Positions 36,956 through 47,701 of a stretch of DNA of 64,000 nt are shown one piece after another; position 1 is the first letter of the stretch; every line of letters starts with the position of its first letter. The notes beneath the pieces are model-generated. The model made no database searches. It was not told the DNA's origin and saw only the letters and a list, made by a program, of their open reading frames with translations. This DNA comes from Gracilibacillus massiliensis (lineage in GTDB: Bacteria > Bacillota > Bacilli > Bacillales > Amphibacillaceae), in assembly GCF_001458115.1 (NCBI RefSeq), contig NZ_CZRP01000013.1, positions 992,001 through 1,056,000 of the forward strand. Reading direction: 5' to 3'. The position numbers and the translations under genes were made by a program.

Positions 36956-37414
36956 CTAGTCGATCGTTATATTGCCTTTGTCTGTTTGTGTTTTTGGTCC
37001 TTTTATTTCTAACACACCATTATGAAAACTTGCTTTTGCAGATTTTTTATCCACTGCGTAAGGAAGTGTAATGGTCCGTTGATTGCGTTGCTTTCTTCTC
37101 TCTTTATGATAATAATGATAAGATTCATCGAATTTTTCTGTCTCTTCACTATGGTTAATGGTAACCGTTATTTGATTTCCTAGTAGTTGTAATTCGATCT
37201 GTTCTTTTTTTACTCCTGGCAGGTCTATCTTCACGATCCATTCATCAGCCGTTTCCACCACATCGACAGGTATTTGTTTCGATATTTTTGCCTGTTCAAA
37301 AAAACTATCCATCCTCTCCATAACATTGCGAGTTGGCTTCTCATACAAAAAAGCATCTAACTTTTTAATAAATTCTTCTCCCCATTCTGGGATATTCCCT
37401 TTTTGTTGTGTCAT
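36956..37414 (-). CDS. Hsp20/alpha-crystallin small heat-shock protein
   Basis: A 152-residue ATP-independent holdase. The alpha-crystallin domain spans about residues 55-145 (VDVVETADEWIVKIDLPGVK, then the RTITLPYAVDKKSAKASFHNGVLEIKG strands in part) and the C-terminus ends NITID, an IxI-like tail. GAAAGGAGTG is the ribosome site. It is a single gene. No CIRCE or CtsR operator was recognised upstream. Confidence 0.9.
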   Translation of the reverse strand: MTQQKGNIPEWGEEFIKKLDAFLYEKPTRNVMERMDSFFEQAKISKQIPVDVVETADEWIVKIDLPGVKKEQIELQLLGNQITVTINHSEETEKFDESYHYYHKERRKQRNQRTITLPYAVDKKSAKASFHNGVLEIKGPKTQTDKGNITID

Positions 37415-37500
37415 GGTGTCACTCCTTTCGATATATTCTTCAACTATATATTATGCAGATCTATACCAATTGCTCATTTTGGAATTATCTGAATTTTCAA

Positions 37501-37529
37501 TTGACTCTATCCAAAATATACCTTATAAT
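37501..37529 (+). promoter_or_regulatory. sigma-A promoter of the SAM-riboswitch leader
   Basis: TTGACT (37501-37506) and a perfect TATAAT (37524-37529) are separated by 17 bp and lie about 22 bp upstream of the riboswitch. Confidence 0.9.
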
Positions 37530-37550
37530 GTAATCAATTGAATCTAGCAA

Positions 37551-37667
37551 GACTCTTATTTAGAGTGGCAGAGGGAATAGGCCCGATGAAGCCCGGCAAC
37601 CGTCAGTTTGAAGCATCAAATTGAAAAGGTGCTAAATCCTACAGGTTAGACCTGAAAGATAAGAGGA
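37551..37667 (+). ncRNA. SAM-I (S-box) riboswitch
   Basis: The leader contains the S-box core: CTCTTATTTAGAGTGG, GAGGGAATAGGCCCGATGA, AGCCCGGCAACCG, AAGGTGCTAAATCC and the closing AGATAAGAG strand. An intrinsic terminator follows. It should shut off the downstream metY gene when S-adenosylmethionine is plentiful. Confidence 0.96.
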
Positions 37668-37686
37668 GGACGAACTTTGTACATAC

Positions 37687-37722
37687 AACCTCTTCTTACT
37701 TTTAGTAATGAAGAGGTTTTTT
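37687..37722 (+). terminator. S-box expression-platform terminator
   Basis: AACCTCTTC pairs with GAAGAGGTT around TTACTTTTAGTAAT, followed by six T. It lies between the aptamer and the metY ribosome site. Confidence 0.92.
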
Positions 37723-37724
37723 AA

Positions 37725-39416
<1,692 letters not shown>

Positions 39417-39467
39417 AACTTCTCCCTGACTATTGTTATTTATCTCCCCAAGATAAATATATATATG

Positions 39468-39510
39468 TAAGACCACATTCCTTTCGAGGTTTGTGGTCTT
39501 ATTCTTTTTG
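39468..39510 (+). terminator. metY terminator
   Basis: TAAGACCACA pairs with TGTGGTCTTA around a 14-base loop, followed by TTCTTTTTG. Confidence 0.87.
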
Positions 39511-39728
39511 CAATCGAATTACCTATTTACCTTTCAAACAATCTTATGCTACAATACATATCATTTATCCCTAATTTAACCACCCGTAAAACTCTAGATA
39601 AGTTTCACTATCGTTCCAGCATGATATCCTAAGTGTTTGCATATTGTATAACACAGTGGAGATGATGTTAACTGTGATTCATTAACGGGTATAATTATGT
39701 AAGAGAAATTATAATGTAGGTGTTGTTC

Positions 39729-40625
39729 ATGCATAAAAAGACATATATCATACTTCTAATCATTGTTATCGCTATTTTTTTAGCTGTATTTTTAACATTT
39801 ATACAATCGGATCCATCACCCGAGAAAGTGGATCAGCCTGATGAACAGTCATCAGAAGAAATTTCAGAAGAAGATTCAACAGAAGAATCAGAAGAAATAG
39901 AGGAACAAAACACTATATCACAAAATATTCAAGATGGTGTAAAAGAAGTTATTGATGCTCTTAACTTTTTTAAAAAAGATACTCATATCGTCGCTATCGG
40001 TGATTCTCTTACACAAGGTGTTGGTGATGAAACCGATAATCAAGGTTATGTTGGCATTTTAGAAGATCGTTTAAATGAACAAGATTACGATGTCACCTTT
40101 GATAACTTTGGAAAACGAGGGAACCGAACCGATCATTTATTAAAAAGATTAAATGAAGAACCTGAAATCACCGAATCGCTTGAAAAGGCAGATATGGTAC
40201 TTATCACCATTGGCGCTAATGATATCATGCAAATTATGAAAGATAATTTTATGAATTTAACGGAAGAACCCTTTATGCAGGAACGCGAGCCGTATGGTGA
40301 CCGTTTATCTGAAATATTTGAATATATCCTTTCTGTAAATCCAGAAACAGATATCTATTTATTAGGTTTTTTTAACCCTTTCGAAAAATATTTTGGTGAT
40401 ATCAAAGCATTAGAACAAATATTGACTCGATGGAGTAACAAAAGTTTAGAAGTGACGAATCAATATGAGCAAGTAAACTATATTCCAATGCAAGATATTT
40501 ATCAAAATGAAACAGAAAATGTATTTGCCGAAGATCATTTTCATCCCAATAGCAAAGGGTATGAATTGATTGCAGAACGCGTGATTACTTATTTAGAAAA
40601 TGAAATACAAGAAGCTCAAAATTAA
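39729..40625 (+). CDS. ypmR: SGNH/GDSL hydrolase YpmR
   Basis: A ~298-residue membrane-anchored lipase/esterase-like protein: an N-terminal helix (residues ~7-27), an acidic Ser/Glu-rich linker, then an SGNH domain with block I IGDSLTQGVGD, the Gly block FGKRGNRTDHLL, block III GANDI and the C-terminal catalytic pair in EDHFHPNSKGYE. The frame opens with GTG at 39720, but TAGGTG is the ribosome site for the ATG at 39729. It is followed 13 bases on by ypmS, as in B. subtilis. Confidence 0.88.
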   Translation: MHKKTYIILLIIVIAIFLAVFLTFIQSDPSPEKVDQPDEQSSEEISEEDSTEESEEIEEQNTISQNIQDGVKEVIDALNFFKKDTHIVAIGDSLTQGVGDETDNQGYVGILEDRLNEQDYDVTFDNFGKRGNRTDHLLKRLNEEPEITESLEKADMVLITIGANDIMQIMKDNFMNLTEEPFMQEREPYGDRLSEIFEYILSVNPETDIYLLGFFNPFEKYFGDIKALEQILTRWSNKSLEVTNQYEQVNYIPMQDIYQNETENVFAEDHFHPNSKGYELIAERVITYLENEIQEAQN

Positions 40626-40638
40626 AGGATGACACAAT

Positions 40639-41244
40639 ATGAAAGAGTCTAAAATTACCAATTGGAAAAAACTATTCCTTTCTTTAGTACTAGTTAATGC
40701 TATTATCGCAATAAGTATCATACTTTTTCTGTTTTTGCCTGCACCTGCAGCAGAACTTCCAGAGAAGGTTTTTCTTGAAGACGAAGCAGGTGCAGAATTC
40801 ACCGTGCAATCGAGCAAAGAGAATTTAAACGAATTAGTAAATGCTTATGTCGATAAATTGCCACAACCTTCTAATATTCAGTATGCTGTTAAATTGGATG
40901 AGGAAGTAAACTTAATGGGGGCTGTCGAAGCTTTCTCAACGGAAGTACCTGTAAATATTACGTTCGAACCAATTGTTCAGGAAAATGGCGATATTATTTT
41001 ACGTGCAACTGGTATGTCACTCGGACTTTTGCGTTTACCTGAAGATCGGATATTACAATATGTCAATAGCCGTGTCGAAACGCCTGAATGGATTACCATC
41101 GATCCCAAAGAAGAGCAAATATACATTGCCCTGACGCAAATGGAATTAAGAAGTAACTTTCGTGTCAGAGCACAACAAATCGACCTTGAGAATGATAACA
41201 TATCGTTTCGAATCAAAATACCAAACAAAACTTTAGGGTTATAA
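40639..41244 (+). CDS. ypmS: YpmS family membrane protein (DUF2140)
   Basis: A 201-residue protein with one N-terminal membrane helix (residues ~10-33) and an external domain of the DUF2140 family; hallmarks are LNELVNAYVDKLP, YAVKLDEEVNLMGAVEAF and GMSLGLLRLPEDRILQYV. Function is unknown. AAAGGATG precedes the ATG. It is co-transcribed with ypmR and convergent with liaR. Confidence 0.88.
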   Translation: MKESKITNWKKLFLSLVLVNAIIAISIILFLFLPAPAAELPEKVFLEDEAGAEFTVQSSKENLNELVNAYVDKLPQPSNIQYAVKLDEEVNLMGAVEAFSTEVPVNITFEPIVQENGDIILRATGMSLGLLRLPEDRILQYVNSRVETPEWITIDPKEEQIYIALTQMELRSNFRVRAQQIDLENDNISFRIKIPNKTLGL

Positions 41245-41283
41245 AATCCTATAAAAAAGGCGCCAGCTTTGCATTTTGTTTAC

Positions 41284-41916
41284 CTACTCAGATAATCCAT
41301 TTTGATAGACATAGACCGCTGCTTGGGTGCGGTCTTGAACTTCCAATTTACTTAAAATATTGCTAACATGAACTTTCGCTGTTTTCAGTGCAATAAAAAG
41401 TTGATCCGCTATTTCCTGATTTGTTTTGCCTTGAGCAATTAATAATAAAATCTCCATTTCACGATTGGTTAAACTCTCATGTAAAACAGGGGTGTGCTTA
41501 TTTCTCATTTTCGCCATCACTTTGGCAGTCACTTCTTTTTCAAAAACAGCTTCACCTGCATGCGTATCACGGATCGCTTTTGCTATCACATCTGCTTTTG
41601 ATGTCTTTAATATATAGCTCGAAGCTCCAGCCTCTAGTGCGGGATAAACTTTATCGTCATCAATAAAACTAGTAACAATTAATATTTTTGCTTCTGGCCA
41701 CTTTTCAATAATGAGACGAGTTGCTTCAATACCATCCATCTCTTCCATCACTAGATCCATTAAAATCACGTCTGGTTTCAAATCTAATGCTAATTCAACT
41801 GCACTTTTCCCGTTGTCTGCTTCTGCAACAACTTCGATATCTTCTTGAGTCGATAGATATGCGCTTACCCCGATCCTAACCATTTCATGGTCATCGACAA
41901 ATAACACTCGAATCAT
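41284..41916 (-). CDS. liaR: LiaR-type response regulator (NarL/LuxR family)
   Basis: A 210-residue regulator of the cell-envelope stress system. The receiver domain begins [16 protein letters not shown] with acidic pocket DD and phospho-acceptor Asp in [15 protein letters not shown]; the C-terminal LuxR helix-turn-helix is [22 protein letters not shown]. It overlaps liaS by ATGA, and the operon order liaI-liaH-liaF-liaS-liaR is complete except for liaG. Confidence 0.92.
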   Translation of the reverse strand: MIRVLFVDDHEMVRIGVSAYLSTQEDIEVVAEADNGKSAVELALDLKPDVILMDLVMEEMDGIEATRLIIEKWPEAKILIVTSFIDDDKVYPALEAGASSYILKTSKADVIAKAIRDTHAGEAVFEKEVTAKVMAKMRNKHTPVLHESLTNREMEILLLIAQGKTNQEIADQLFIALKTAKVHVSNILSKLEVQDRTQAAVYVYQNGLSE

Positions 41917-42950
41917 TCTTGGTCCCCTCCTTCACTTATTAATGGAACACGGACTTCAATTTTCGTTCCTTCGTTCGGAATACTTACGATTTTAAGATGT
42001 GCGCCAATTTCTGCTGCCCGTTCATACATATTGGTGAGTCCATAAGAGCTCTCTCGTTTCTCTTCTAAATTAAATCCAATACCATCGTCTGCAATTCGCA
42101 AGATTAAAAACGCGTCTCTTTCAATTAATAGCACATCAATATTTTCAGCTTGTGCATGCCTTAATCCATTAGATAAAGCTTCTTGCAAAATTCGAAAGAG
42201 TTGGTCTTCTAACCCTTTATTAATCTCAACTTCTTCAATTCGCCACGTTATCGACATTGGAACTTTTGCATGTAATTCCTCCAGCAATTGCTCCATTCCT
42301 TCTTTTAATGACTTGTCTTTTAGTAAAACAGGTCTCAAATGTAACAGTAATGCTCGCATTTCAAGTTGAGCTTGTTGAATCATTGTTTCAATTTGATGTA
42401 GCTGTTTTGTTTTCACTTCGCTTTGGTCCGGATCAGAAGCCAAAACAGCTGAAACCAACATAGAAGCAGCAAACAATTCCTGACTAACCGAATCATGGAG
42501 CTCTCTTGCTAAACGATTTCGCTCTTCAGAAATCACCTGGTTAATCGTTTCCTCTTGGGCACTAGCTCTCTCTTCTATTAATTTCTGTGTTCGTTTAGTT
42601 TGTTCTTGAATATAATTCTGCACTTCTTTTAAGCGATCTAATACAATCTTCATTTCTTCATATGATAGTGGATCTTGAAATGATTGATTTTTCAGTAATC
42701 TGCTTAAGTTTTTCTCTAAAAAAGTTATTCGTTTTTGCCAAAAAGTAGCCATCACTACACCAATGATACACCCAAACAATATTGTCACTGTCGGAAGCAT
42801 GATAATAAAAGGTATCTCTAACACCTTAATTGTCCATAATAAACGAATATCTTCTAACGGAAAGGCCAAGTAAAAAAAGATACTTAAGATGATAAATAAT
42901 AAGAAAGAGAATAATATACTAGTAAAAATAATTCTGGTATATAACTTCAT
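41913..42950 (-). CDS. liaS: LiaS-type sensor histidine kinase
   Basis: A 345-residue intramembrane-sensing kinase: two N-terminal helices (residues ~8-30 and ~45-70) with a very short external loop, a coiled linker, a HisKA_3 dimerisation box [20 protein letters not shown] near residue 145 and a HATPase with the N box [14 protein letters not shown] and DDGIGFN. It overlaps liaF by ATGA. It senses disturbance of lipid-II cycle or membrane together with LiaF. Confidence 0.93.
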   Translation of the reverse strand: MKLYTRIIFTSILFSFLLFIILSIFFYLAFPLEDIRLLWTIKVLEIPFIIMLPTVTILFGCIIGVVMATFWQKRITFLEKNLSRLLKNQSFQDPLSYEEMKIVLDRLKEVQNYIQEQTKRTQKLIEERASAQEETINQVISEERNRLARELHDSVSQELFAASMLVSAVLASDPDQSEVKTKQLHQIETMIQQAQLEMRALLLHLRPVLLKDKSLKEGMEQLLEELHAKVPMSITWRIEEVEINKGLEDQLFRILQEALSNGLRHAQAENIDVLLIERDAFLILRIADDGIGFNLEEKRESSYGLTNMYERAAEIGAHLKIVSIPNEGTKIEVRVPLISEGGDQE

Positions 42951-43663
42951 CCTCTTCTCACCTCAAGCTTTCCAGCAATCAATTGTGTGTATATTTTGAT
43001 TTTTTGAGGTGCTTCTTGATACCCTTTTGTTTGTAATTGAAGTGTTCGATTAAAAGCATTTTTTTCTAGGTGGTCAAAGACTTCAATGTCACCGAAAACA
43101 ACCGAATGATCGATTGTTACTTCCACATCATATGGTACGATCATCGTAATATTTCCGATTAGATGGCGAATGACCATAACAGATTCTTCTCTTGGCAACA
43201 TCGTATTATTTAAGTCAACGACAACATCGCCGACTGCGGATTGAATATTAAGATCCTGCCAAGCAAAAGCTTCTTCCGTAGTATGATATTTTCCAAACCA
43301 TTTATTTTTAATAACACGGTCCTCATATAATGTTTCTTCTGTGATATCGATGAATTTTGGACGATTTTTTTCTTTTTCTTTATTCTGATACCAATTCCAA
43401 ACAAAATAGATAATAACGACAAAAATAAAAAAACGGATCACAAACGTATTGATCACTGCCAGGAATATGAAAAAGGCACCACCCCAAAAGATTGTCTTTC
43501 CAGTAGTAGTGTTAAACGATTTTTTTCCGATGTACAGTCCAAAAGCTCCTAATACAGCAAGAAAAAGGAGACCGGTATCCAAAAATATAAATTCAATAAG
43601 TAAGAGAGCACAGCCAATAATGACTAATAATTGCAAAAGATCTGAACTTGTTTTTTTCGACAT
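42947..43663 (-). CDS. liaF: LiaF, inhibitor of the LiaRS system
   Basis: A 238-residue protein with four hydrophobic segments in the first ~100 residues and a C-terminal soluble LiaF domain (DLNIQSAVGDVVVDLNNTM, GNITMIVPYDVEVTI, VFGDIEVFD). LiaF keeps LiaS silent without stress. The frame extends to 43696, but AGAAGGAGG precedes the ATG at 43663, giving the start MSKKTSSDL. Confidence 0.92.
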   Translation of the reverse strand: MSKKTSSDLLQLLVIIGCALLLIEFIFLDTGLLFLAVLGAFGLYIGKKSFNTTTGKTIFWGGAFFIFLAVINTFVIRFFIFVVIIYFVWNWYQNKEKEKNRPKFIDITEETLYEDRVIKNKWFGKYHTTEEAFAWQDLNIQSAVGDVVVDLNNTMLPREESVMVIRHLIGNITMIVPYDVEVTIDHSVVFGDIEVFDHLEKNAFNRTLQLQTKGYQEAPQKIKIYTQLIAGKLEVRRG

Positions 43664-43704
43664 ATGAATAGGCCTCCTTCTAAATGGTATTTTCACTATT
43701 TAAT

Positions 43705-43734
43705 AAAAAGGTACAGATTTTCCTGCACCTTTTT
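43705..43734 (-). terminator. attenuator between liaH and liaF
   Basis: AAAAAGGTACAG pairs with CTGCACCTTTTT, and T-rich sequence follows on the minus strand. It would make liaIH the major transcript with partial readthrough into liaFSR, as known for B. subtilis. Confidence 0.83.
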
Positions 43735-43784
43735 ATCACGTTGCTAACCGTCCGTAATATCCTACTTTATAGGATAGCATGTTT

Positions 43785-44414
43785 TTAGTTAGAATTTGTA
43801 GCTTTTTTTTCTAAATCTTGAAAACGTGCATCTAATGTGTGCAATCGATATTCTGATTGTACTCGCTGTTCAATTCGTTCAATATAACTTTCTAACTCTG
43901 CAAATTTAGAAGCGCTTTTTGAAACAAGTTCTGTTTCTAATACTTTATTCATACCTTGTTTGGTCCTGGCAACATTTTCTCTGCTTTTTAATTCTAAGCA
44001 TTTGACGTATAAATCTTTTAGTTTTTGTTTCATTTGTACGTATTTGTTTTCTAACATTTCCAGATCTTTAATTGCTTTATCAGACATTTCATTTAGTTGG
44101 GTCACTCTTACTTCGAATTGATCTAACTCGGATTTTGCTTCCTGCGCTAATTCTGCTTCTTGCATTTCTTCAGCAAGTTGGAATTGACGTTTGCGTTTTT
44201 CCACCATCATTTTGGCTTGATTTAATTCTTTTGAGATATCTTGTTTGATCTCATATTGCTTTTCTACCAGTCGTTTGATTTTCTTTACTTCCTGTTCACA
44301 TTCACGAATATATTGATTGACGTGTGCAATCGGATTTTGCTCCTCCTTTTGGTCCATTAAATCATGTAAATCTGCCATCACTGAATCTTTAATACGAGTA
44401 AATAAGTTTGTCAT
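43785..44414 (-). CDS. liaH: LiaH, PspA/IM30 family protein
   Basis: A 209-residue, almost fully helical coiled-coil protein. It begins NLFTRIKDSVMADLHDLMDQ with the amphipathic membrane-binding helix, followed by long Glu/Lys-rich helices. It is the phage-shock-protein homologue that coats damaged membrane. AAAGGAGG precedes the ATG. It is encoded 23 bases after liaI. Confidence 0.92.
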   Translation of the reverse strand: MTNLFTRIKDSVMADLHDLMDQKEEQNPIAHVNQYIRECEQEVKKIKRLVEKQYEIKQDISKELNQAKMMVEKRKRQFQLAEEMQEAELAQEAKSELDQFEVRVTQLNEMSDKAIKDLEMLENKYVQMKQKLKDLYVKCLELKSRENVARTKQGMNKVLETELVSKSASKFAELESYIERIEQRVQSEYRLHTLDARFQDLEKKATNSN

Positions 44415-44437
44415 TTTAATTTCCTCCTTTTATATAA

Positions 44438-44755
44438 TTAAAGCTTGTCCCATGTTAAGTAGTCATCTTTATAGTAATTGTTTTTTTCTTGTTGCCATTT
44501 TTTATAGGTGTAATATAAAACGACTAAGGCAACAACTCCGATTAGTGCCGGGATATTTGATAATGACATCGAAACACCAATTAATATCACAATCCCCCAT
44601 CCTACCTTTTTGCCAGTTGTGTCTGCTACAACAAATTTTCGTACACCATAATATGCAATAGCAACACTAATCAGTAACATAATCATTGGACCTAAGTTTG
44701 CTAATAAAGTAATGGATGCAATAACCGCTAAACAAATGAGTAAAAATGTTTTCAT
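44438..44755 (-). CDS. liaI: LiaI-like membrane protein
   Basis: A 105-residue protein with three or four hydrophobic helices (LLICLAVIASITLLANL, IMLLISVAIAYYGVRKFVV, IVILIGVSMSLSNIPALIGV) and a charged tail. In LiaIHFSR operons this partner anchors LiaH at the membrane. Assignment rests mainly on position immediately before liaH plus topology. GGAAGGAGGG is the ribosome site. The upstream gap contains a 21-bp period array. Confidence 0.82.
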   Translation of the reverse strand: MKTFLLICLAVIASITLLANLGPMIMLLISVAIAYYGVRKFVVADTTGKKVGWGIVILIGVSMSLSNIPALIGVVALVVLYYTYKKWQQEKNNYYKDDYLTWDKL

Positions 44756-44906
44756 TTGTGTTCCCTCCTTCCATATCTTAATGATAGCTTGTCTAACAAA
44801 TTAAGATAACGGCCTGAAGATATATTTTCCTCTAAGACTCAAGGCTTATTTTTTACACGCAAAAAAAATAGAGCTAGTTCGATGACCAGCTCTTTAATCT
44901 ATTATT

Positions 44907-45001
44907 CGGGCACTTTTTGATATATTCCGGGCACTATTCAGCATAATTCGGGCACTTTTAGGCGTAATACGGGCACTTTCATCTGATATCCGGGAATTTA
45001 G
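44907..45001. repeat. five-copy CGGGCACTTT array with exact 21-bp period
   Basis: CGGG begins at 44907, 44928, 44949, 44970 and 44991; the first four copies carry CGGGCACT(T/A)T. The other 11 bases vary but keep a TAT/TAAT-like end (GATATATTC, GCATAATT, GCGTAATA, CTGATATC). The period and the CACTTT word match the array at 551-671. It sits between the DPBB-protein gene's 3' end and the liaI promoter region. Confidence 0.92.
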
Positions 45002-45003
45002 TA

Positions 45004-45630
45004 TTATAACTCCTTAATATCAAAAGAAATTACTCTTTCTGTAGTTGGATTATAGACTACAGTACCTCTTACTTTGATTCTTTCCTGTTGTGACTGTAGC
45101 GTATAATCATAGATTTCTTTAATTTGATTAGAAGCAGGCTGCGTTTTTTCTACAAAAAGATAATCGGTAACATTGTAGTTAGGATAAGCTGTTTGGGTTA
45201 CTTCCAGTAAATATTTCCCCCACTTTTCTTGCTCAAGTTCAGGGGATGGTTGAAATTCAATGGCAAGTATGCCAACCGATGGATTTGCTCCTAATGCTTC
45301 AAACGCTCTACGGTGTAAATTAATATTTGTGGCAGGTGCATTAGGTACAGTGTCGACAATTGTTACAATAATTTCTCTTCCGGTTTGTGGATTTTTCACT
45401 TTTATCGATTGCCCACATTGATAAGGAGAATTGCTACTAACAGCCGCTGTCATGTATTGATTGTAGGACCAAGGAAGGTTACATTGTGTCATCGCTCCTC
45501 CTTCTGTCCATGTCGCCTGTCCCTTCATATAATTTTGTCTTAGGTGACCTTGATATGATGCTTGAGTTTGTGAAAATGGGTATGGATAATAGCCCTGGTA
45601 AGGGTATCCATATTCATAATTTGAGTACAT
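45004..45630 (-). CDS. double-psi beta-barrel (expansin/RlpA-like) protein with DUF3889-type tail
   Basis: A 208-residue protein. After a Tyr/Gly/Pro-rich N-terminus (EYGYPYQGYYPYPF, spore-coat-like) comes a double-psi barrel: GQATWTEGGAMTQCNLPW, YQCGQSIKVKNPQTGREIIV and VDTVPNAPATNINLHRRAF, with the fold's Asp and two Cys. The C-terminal ~60 residues (VRGTVVYNPTTERVISFDI) fit DUF3889. There is no signal peptide, so it may be a spore-surface or cytosolic-assembled protein. GTAGGAGG precedes the ATG. Biochemical role unknown. Confidence 0.78.
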   Translation of the reverse strand: MYSNYEYGYPYQGYYPYPFSQTQASYQGHLRQNYMKGQATWTEGGAMTQCNLPWSYNQYMTAAVSSNSPYQCGQSIKVKNPQTGREIIVTIVDTVPNAPATNINLHRRAFEALGANPSVGILAIEFQPSPELEQEKWGKYLLEVTQTAYPNYNVTDYLFVEKTQPASNQIKEIYDYTLQSQQERIKVRGTVVYNPTTERVISFDIKEL

Positions 45631-45726
45631 ATTATTCCTCCTACTGAAAATCAGTTATTCAGAATAGTTTATGTACACCAATAGTTGTTTTGTGACAGTC
45701 ACCTAAAAACAAAAATTGTATTATGC

Positions 45727-46074
45727 AGTAGACACAAACTGCGAAGTTGTGACAATTTTGAAAGTGTGATGAGTGCAAGGCAAAAGCTCCGTCCATTTAC
45801 TTCGCTTTGGTGATGTTCTACAACTAAAGTCACTTCTAGAACGTTGGTGCATTGCATATTTCATCTTACTTGAACAGAAATCTACTCAAAGCGGAGGAAA
45901 AATGCGACACTCCTGGGGGAACAGCGCGAGCTGAAGATCCACTTTGGAAAGTGGTTTTCTTTCCAAAGTTAGCTTCAGCCGTGCCCCCGGAAAGGGAGTG
46001 TTTTTCCGTTGCGCTGGATTAGCATTCAACAAAATACTTTTGCCAATAATTCAACGCTAGGTACTTCGCAGTTT
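45727..46074. repeat. interspersed palindromic element, family A, copy 2
   Basis: About 348 bp, in inverse orientation to 13.8-14.2 kb. The outer ends AAACTGCGAAGT (45736-45747) and ACTTCGCAGTTT (46063-46074) form perfect 12-base terminal inverted repeats. The inner hairpin, around 45930-45980, has CCACTTTGGAAAG against CTTTCCAAAG. Blocks shared with copy 1 are AGTAGACA, TTTTGAAAGT, GCTCCGTCCATTTACTTCGC, AGCGGAGGAAAAATGCGACA and CCGGAAAGGGAGTGTTTTTC. Relative to copy 1 an internal palindrome of ~70 bp is missing. Confidence 0.85.
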
Positions 46075-46110
46075 AGTTTTAATCTGTCAGATGTTCTCTC
46101 GTATGAAAAG

Positions 46111-46145
46111 AAAAAGACCTTTATGAGGAACATAAAGGTCTTTTC
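46111..46145. terminator. terminator of the YiiX/YycO-like gene
   Basis: AAAAGACCTTTATG pairs with CATAAAGGTCTTTT around AGGAA. Confidence 0.92.
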
Positions 46146-46167
46146 GGTATGATATAAATAATAGCTG

Positions 46168-46743
46168 TTAATTATAAATTCTTTTCCATAACGGTACTTG
46201 CACTTCGTATCCACCGTGTTGTTGTAGGTACACAGGTAAATCACCGTGATACGTTAATTTTAGAGCATGCCACTCTTTTAGATCCTGAGGTTTTATGAGA
46301 CAAGCTGGTTTATCGTTGAGATAAATTCCAGCTTCTTTTAACACGGTGACTACAAATTCCGAGCAGAAATATGCATGATGCCTGTGTAATTCCATGTTAA
46401 AAAGTACACCGATTAATCCTAGTAAATTATATCGATATTGTTCCGTTTCTACCTCCATCTTTTTAATCCGCTGCCATAACAATTGATACATTTCATCGGT
46501 AATCGTCAATTGATAAATGGCACATTTGGAATGGCTAAAAAAAGGCGTACGCAAATTCTCTTTCACAAAGCCTCCACTCCAAGGATTATAGGCTTGCTTA
46601 CGTCCAAAACTGTACACTTCTGTCAAAGATGAATCAAAGGCAATTGATGAGTGATTAAGTGTGGATTTTGTACAAAGGTTTATCATTCGTGATAACATCG
46701 TGCCCGTATCTGTGAAAAGAAGATATATTTTTCTCATCTTCAC
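46168..46743 (-). CDS. permuted papain-like (YiiX/YycO-type) protein
   Basis: A ~191-residue protein with the circularly permuted NlpC/P60 pattern: the catalytic His in STLNHSSIAFD near residue 30 and the Cys in HAYFCSEFVVTVLKEAG near residue 130. Related proteins are putative amidases of peptides, lipids or peptidoglycan. The start is uncertain; a GTG at 46743 has AAGGGG eight bases upstream, and an ATG follows two codons later. It has no signal peptide or membrane helix. Substrate unknown. Confidence 0.7.
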   Translation of the reverse strand: MKMRKIYLLFTDTGTMLSRMINLCTKSTLNHSSIAFDSSLTEVYSFGRKQAYNPWSGGFVKENLRTPFFSHSKCAIYQLTITDEMYQLLWQRIKKMEVETEQYRYNLLGLIGVLFNMELHRHHAYFCSEFVVTVLKEAGIYLNDKPACLIKPQDLKEWHALKLTYHGDLPVYLQQHGGYEVQVPLWKRIYN

Positions 46744-47032
46744 TTCATCCACCCCTTGCAAACATTTACTGACATGGAAATTTTATTCGTCCATGTGGAA
46801 AAAAATACTATTTCACTGTATTTTAACTATAGTATATTTTATATCGTTGCGCAAGGTTAATTTGACAAGTGAAAGCTATCAACATAAAAATGTCTCGTAT
46901 CCCATTACTCTTATATTAGAATCTTGAGAATGTAGTATTACCATATGTTATGATGTGATAACAAAATTGATGTATCTGCTTTTATATAAATAACATAAAC
47001 TAATTACCATTATACTTACGAAATCTGTTATT

Positions 47033-47701
47033 TTATTCTATCCATTTATATCCAACCCCCCACACAGTTTTTAAATGTTGTTCTATTGGAAACTCTACGT
47101 TTCCAATCTTTTCTCTAATATTTCTAATGTGAGAGTCGACAGTACGACCTTCAATTTCAGCTGAATAACCCCATATTAATTCTATTAACATCTCTCTTTC
47201 ATAAACTTTATTAGGGTTTTTGATTAAATATCCAATTAATTCAAACTCCTTGCGCGTTAAAGGAATCACACGGTTTAGATAGCTCAACTCATATTTTTCT
47301 TTATTCCAAATTAGCCCATTCCTTTCAACCATCTCTTTTGGAGGAACTCTTCTCAGCAAAGCCTCCATTCGGGCAATCAATTCATTTTCATCAAAAGGTT
47401 TTGTTATATAATCATCCGCTCCAAGTTTCAAGCCTTTTATAATATCTGCTTGTTCTTCACGGGCTGTTAACATTATAATAGGAACGGATGAGAATTCTCT
47501 GATTTTTTCACATAGCTCAAATCCATCCATTTTCGGCATCATAATATCTAATATAACTAAATCGATTCTGTTCTGAATCAGCTGAGTTAAAGCTTCATTT
47601 GCATCAGTAGTTTTATAACAATCAAATGCATACGGTTCTAAATATAATTCAATTAACTCTAACATACGAATTTCATCATCAATAACTAAAACTTTATACA
47701 T
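47033..47701 (-). CDS. OmpR/PhoB-family response regulator (system 1)
   Basis: A 222-residue regulator: receiver with KVLVIDDEIRMLELI, phospho-acceptor Asp in IDLVILDIMMPKMDG, the switch Lys in DYITKPFDENELIA; then a winged-helix DNA-binding domain (LTRKEFELIGYLIKN, GRTVDSHIRNIREKIG, VWGVGYKWIE). It starts at the base after the kinase stop. As the only OmpR-type regulator beside the TGCA-N7-TGCA boxes, it is the best candidate to bind them; those boxes also precede its own operon. Confidence 0.94.
   Translation of the reverse strand: MYKVLVIDDEIRMLELIELYLEPYAFDCYKTTDANEALTQLIQNRIDLVILDIMMPKMDGFELCEKIREFSSVPIIMLTAREEQADIIKGLKLGADDYITKPFDENELIARMEALLRRVPPKEMVERNGLIWNKEKYELSYLNRVIPLTRKEFELIGYLIKNPNKVYEREMLIELIWGYSAEIEGRTVDSHIRNIREKIGNVEFPIEQHLKTVWGVGYKWIE

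Noticed and set aside
46661-46927. 88-codon plus-strand frame
   Set aside because: It overlaps the start of the YiiX/YycO-like gene antisense, has no ribosome site and low-complexity composition.
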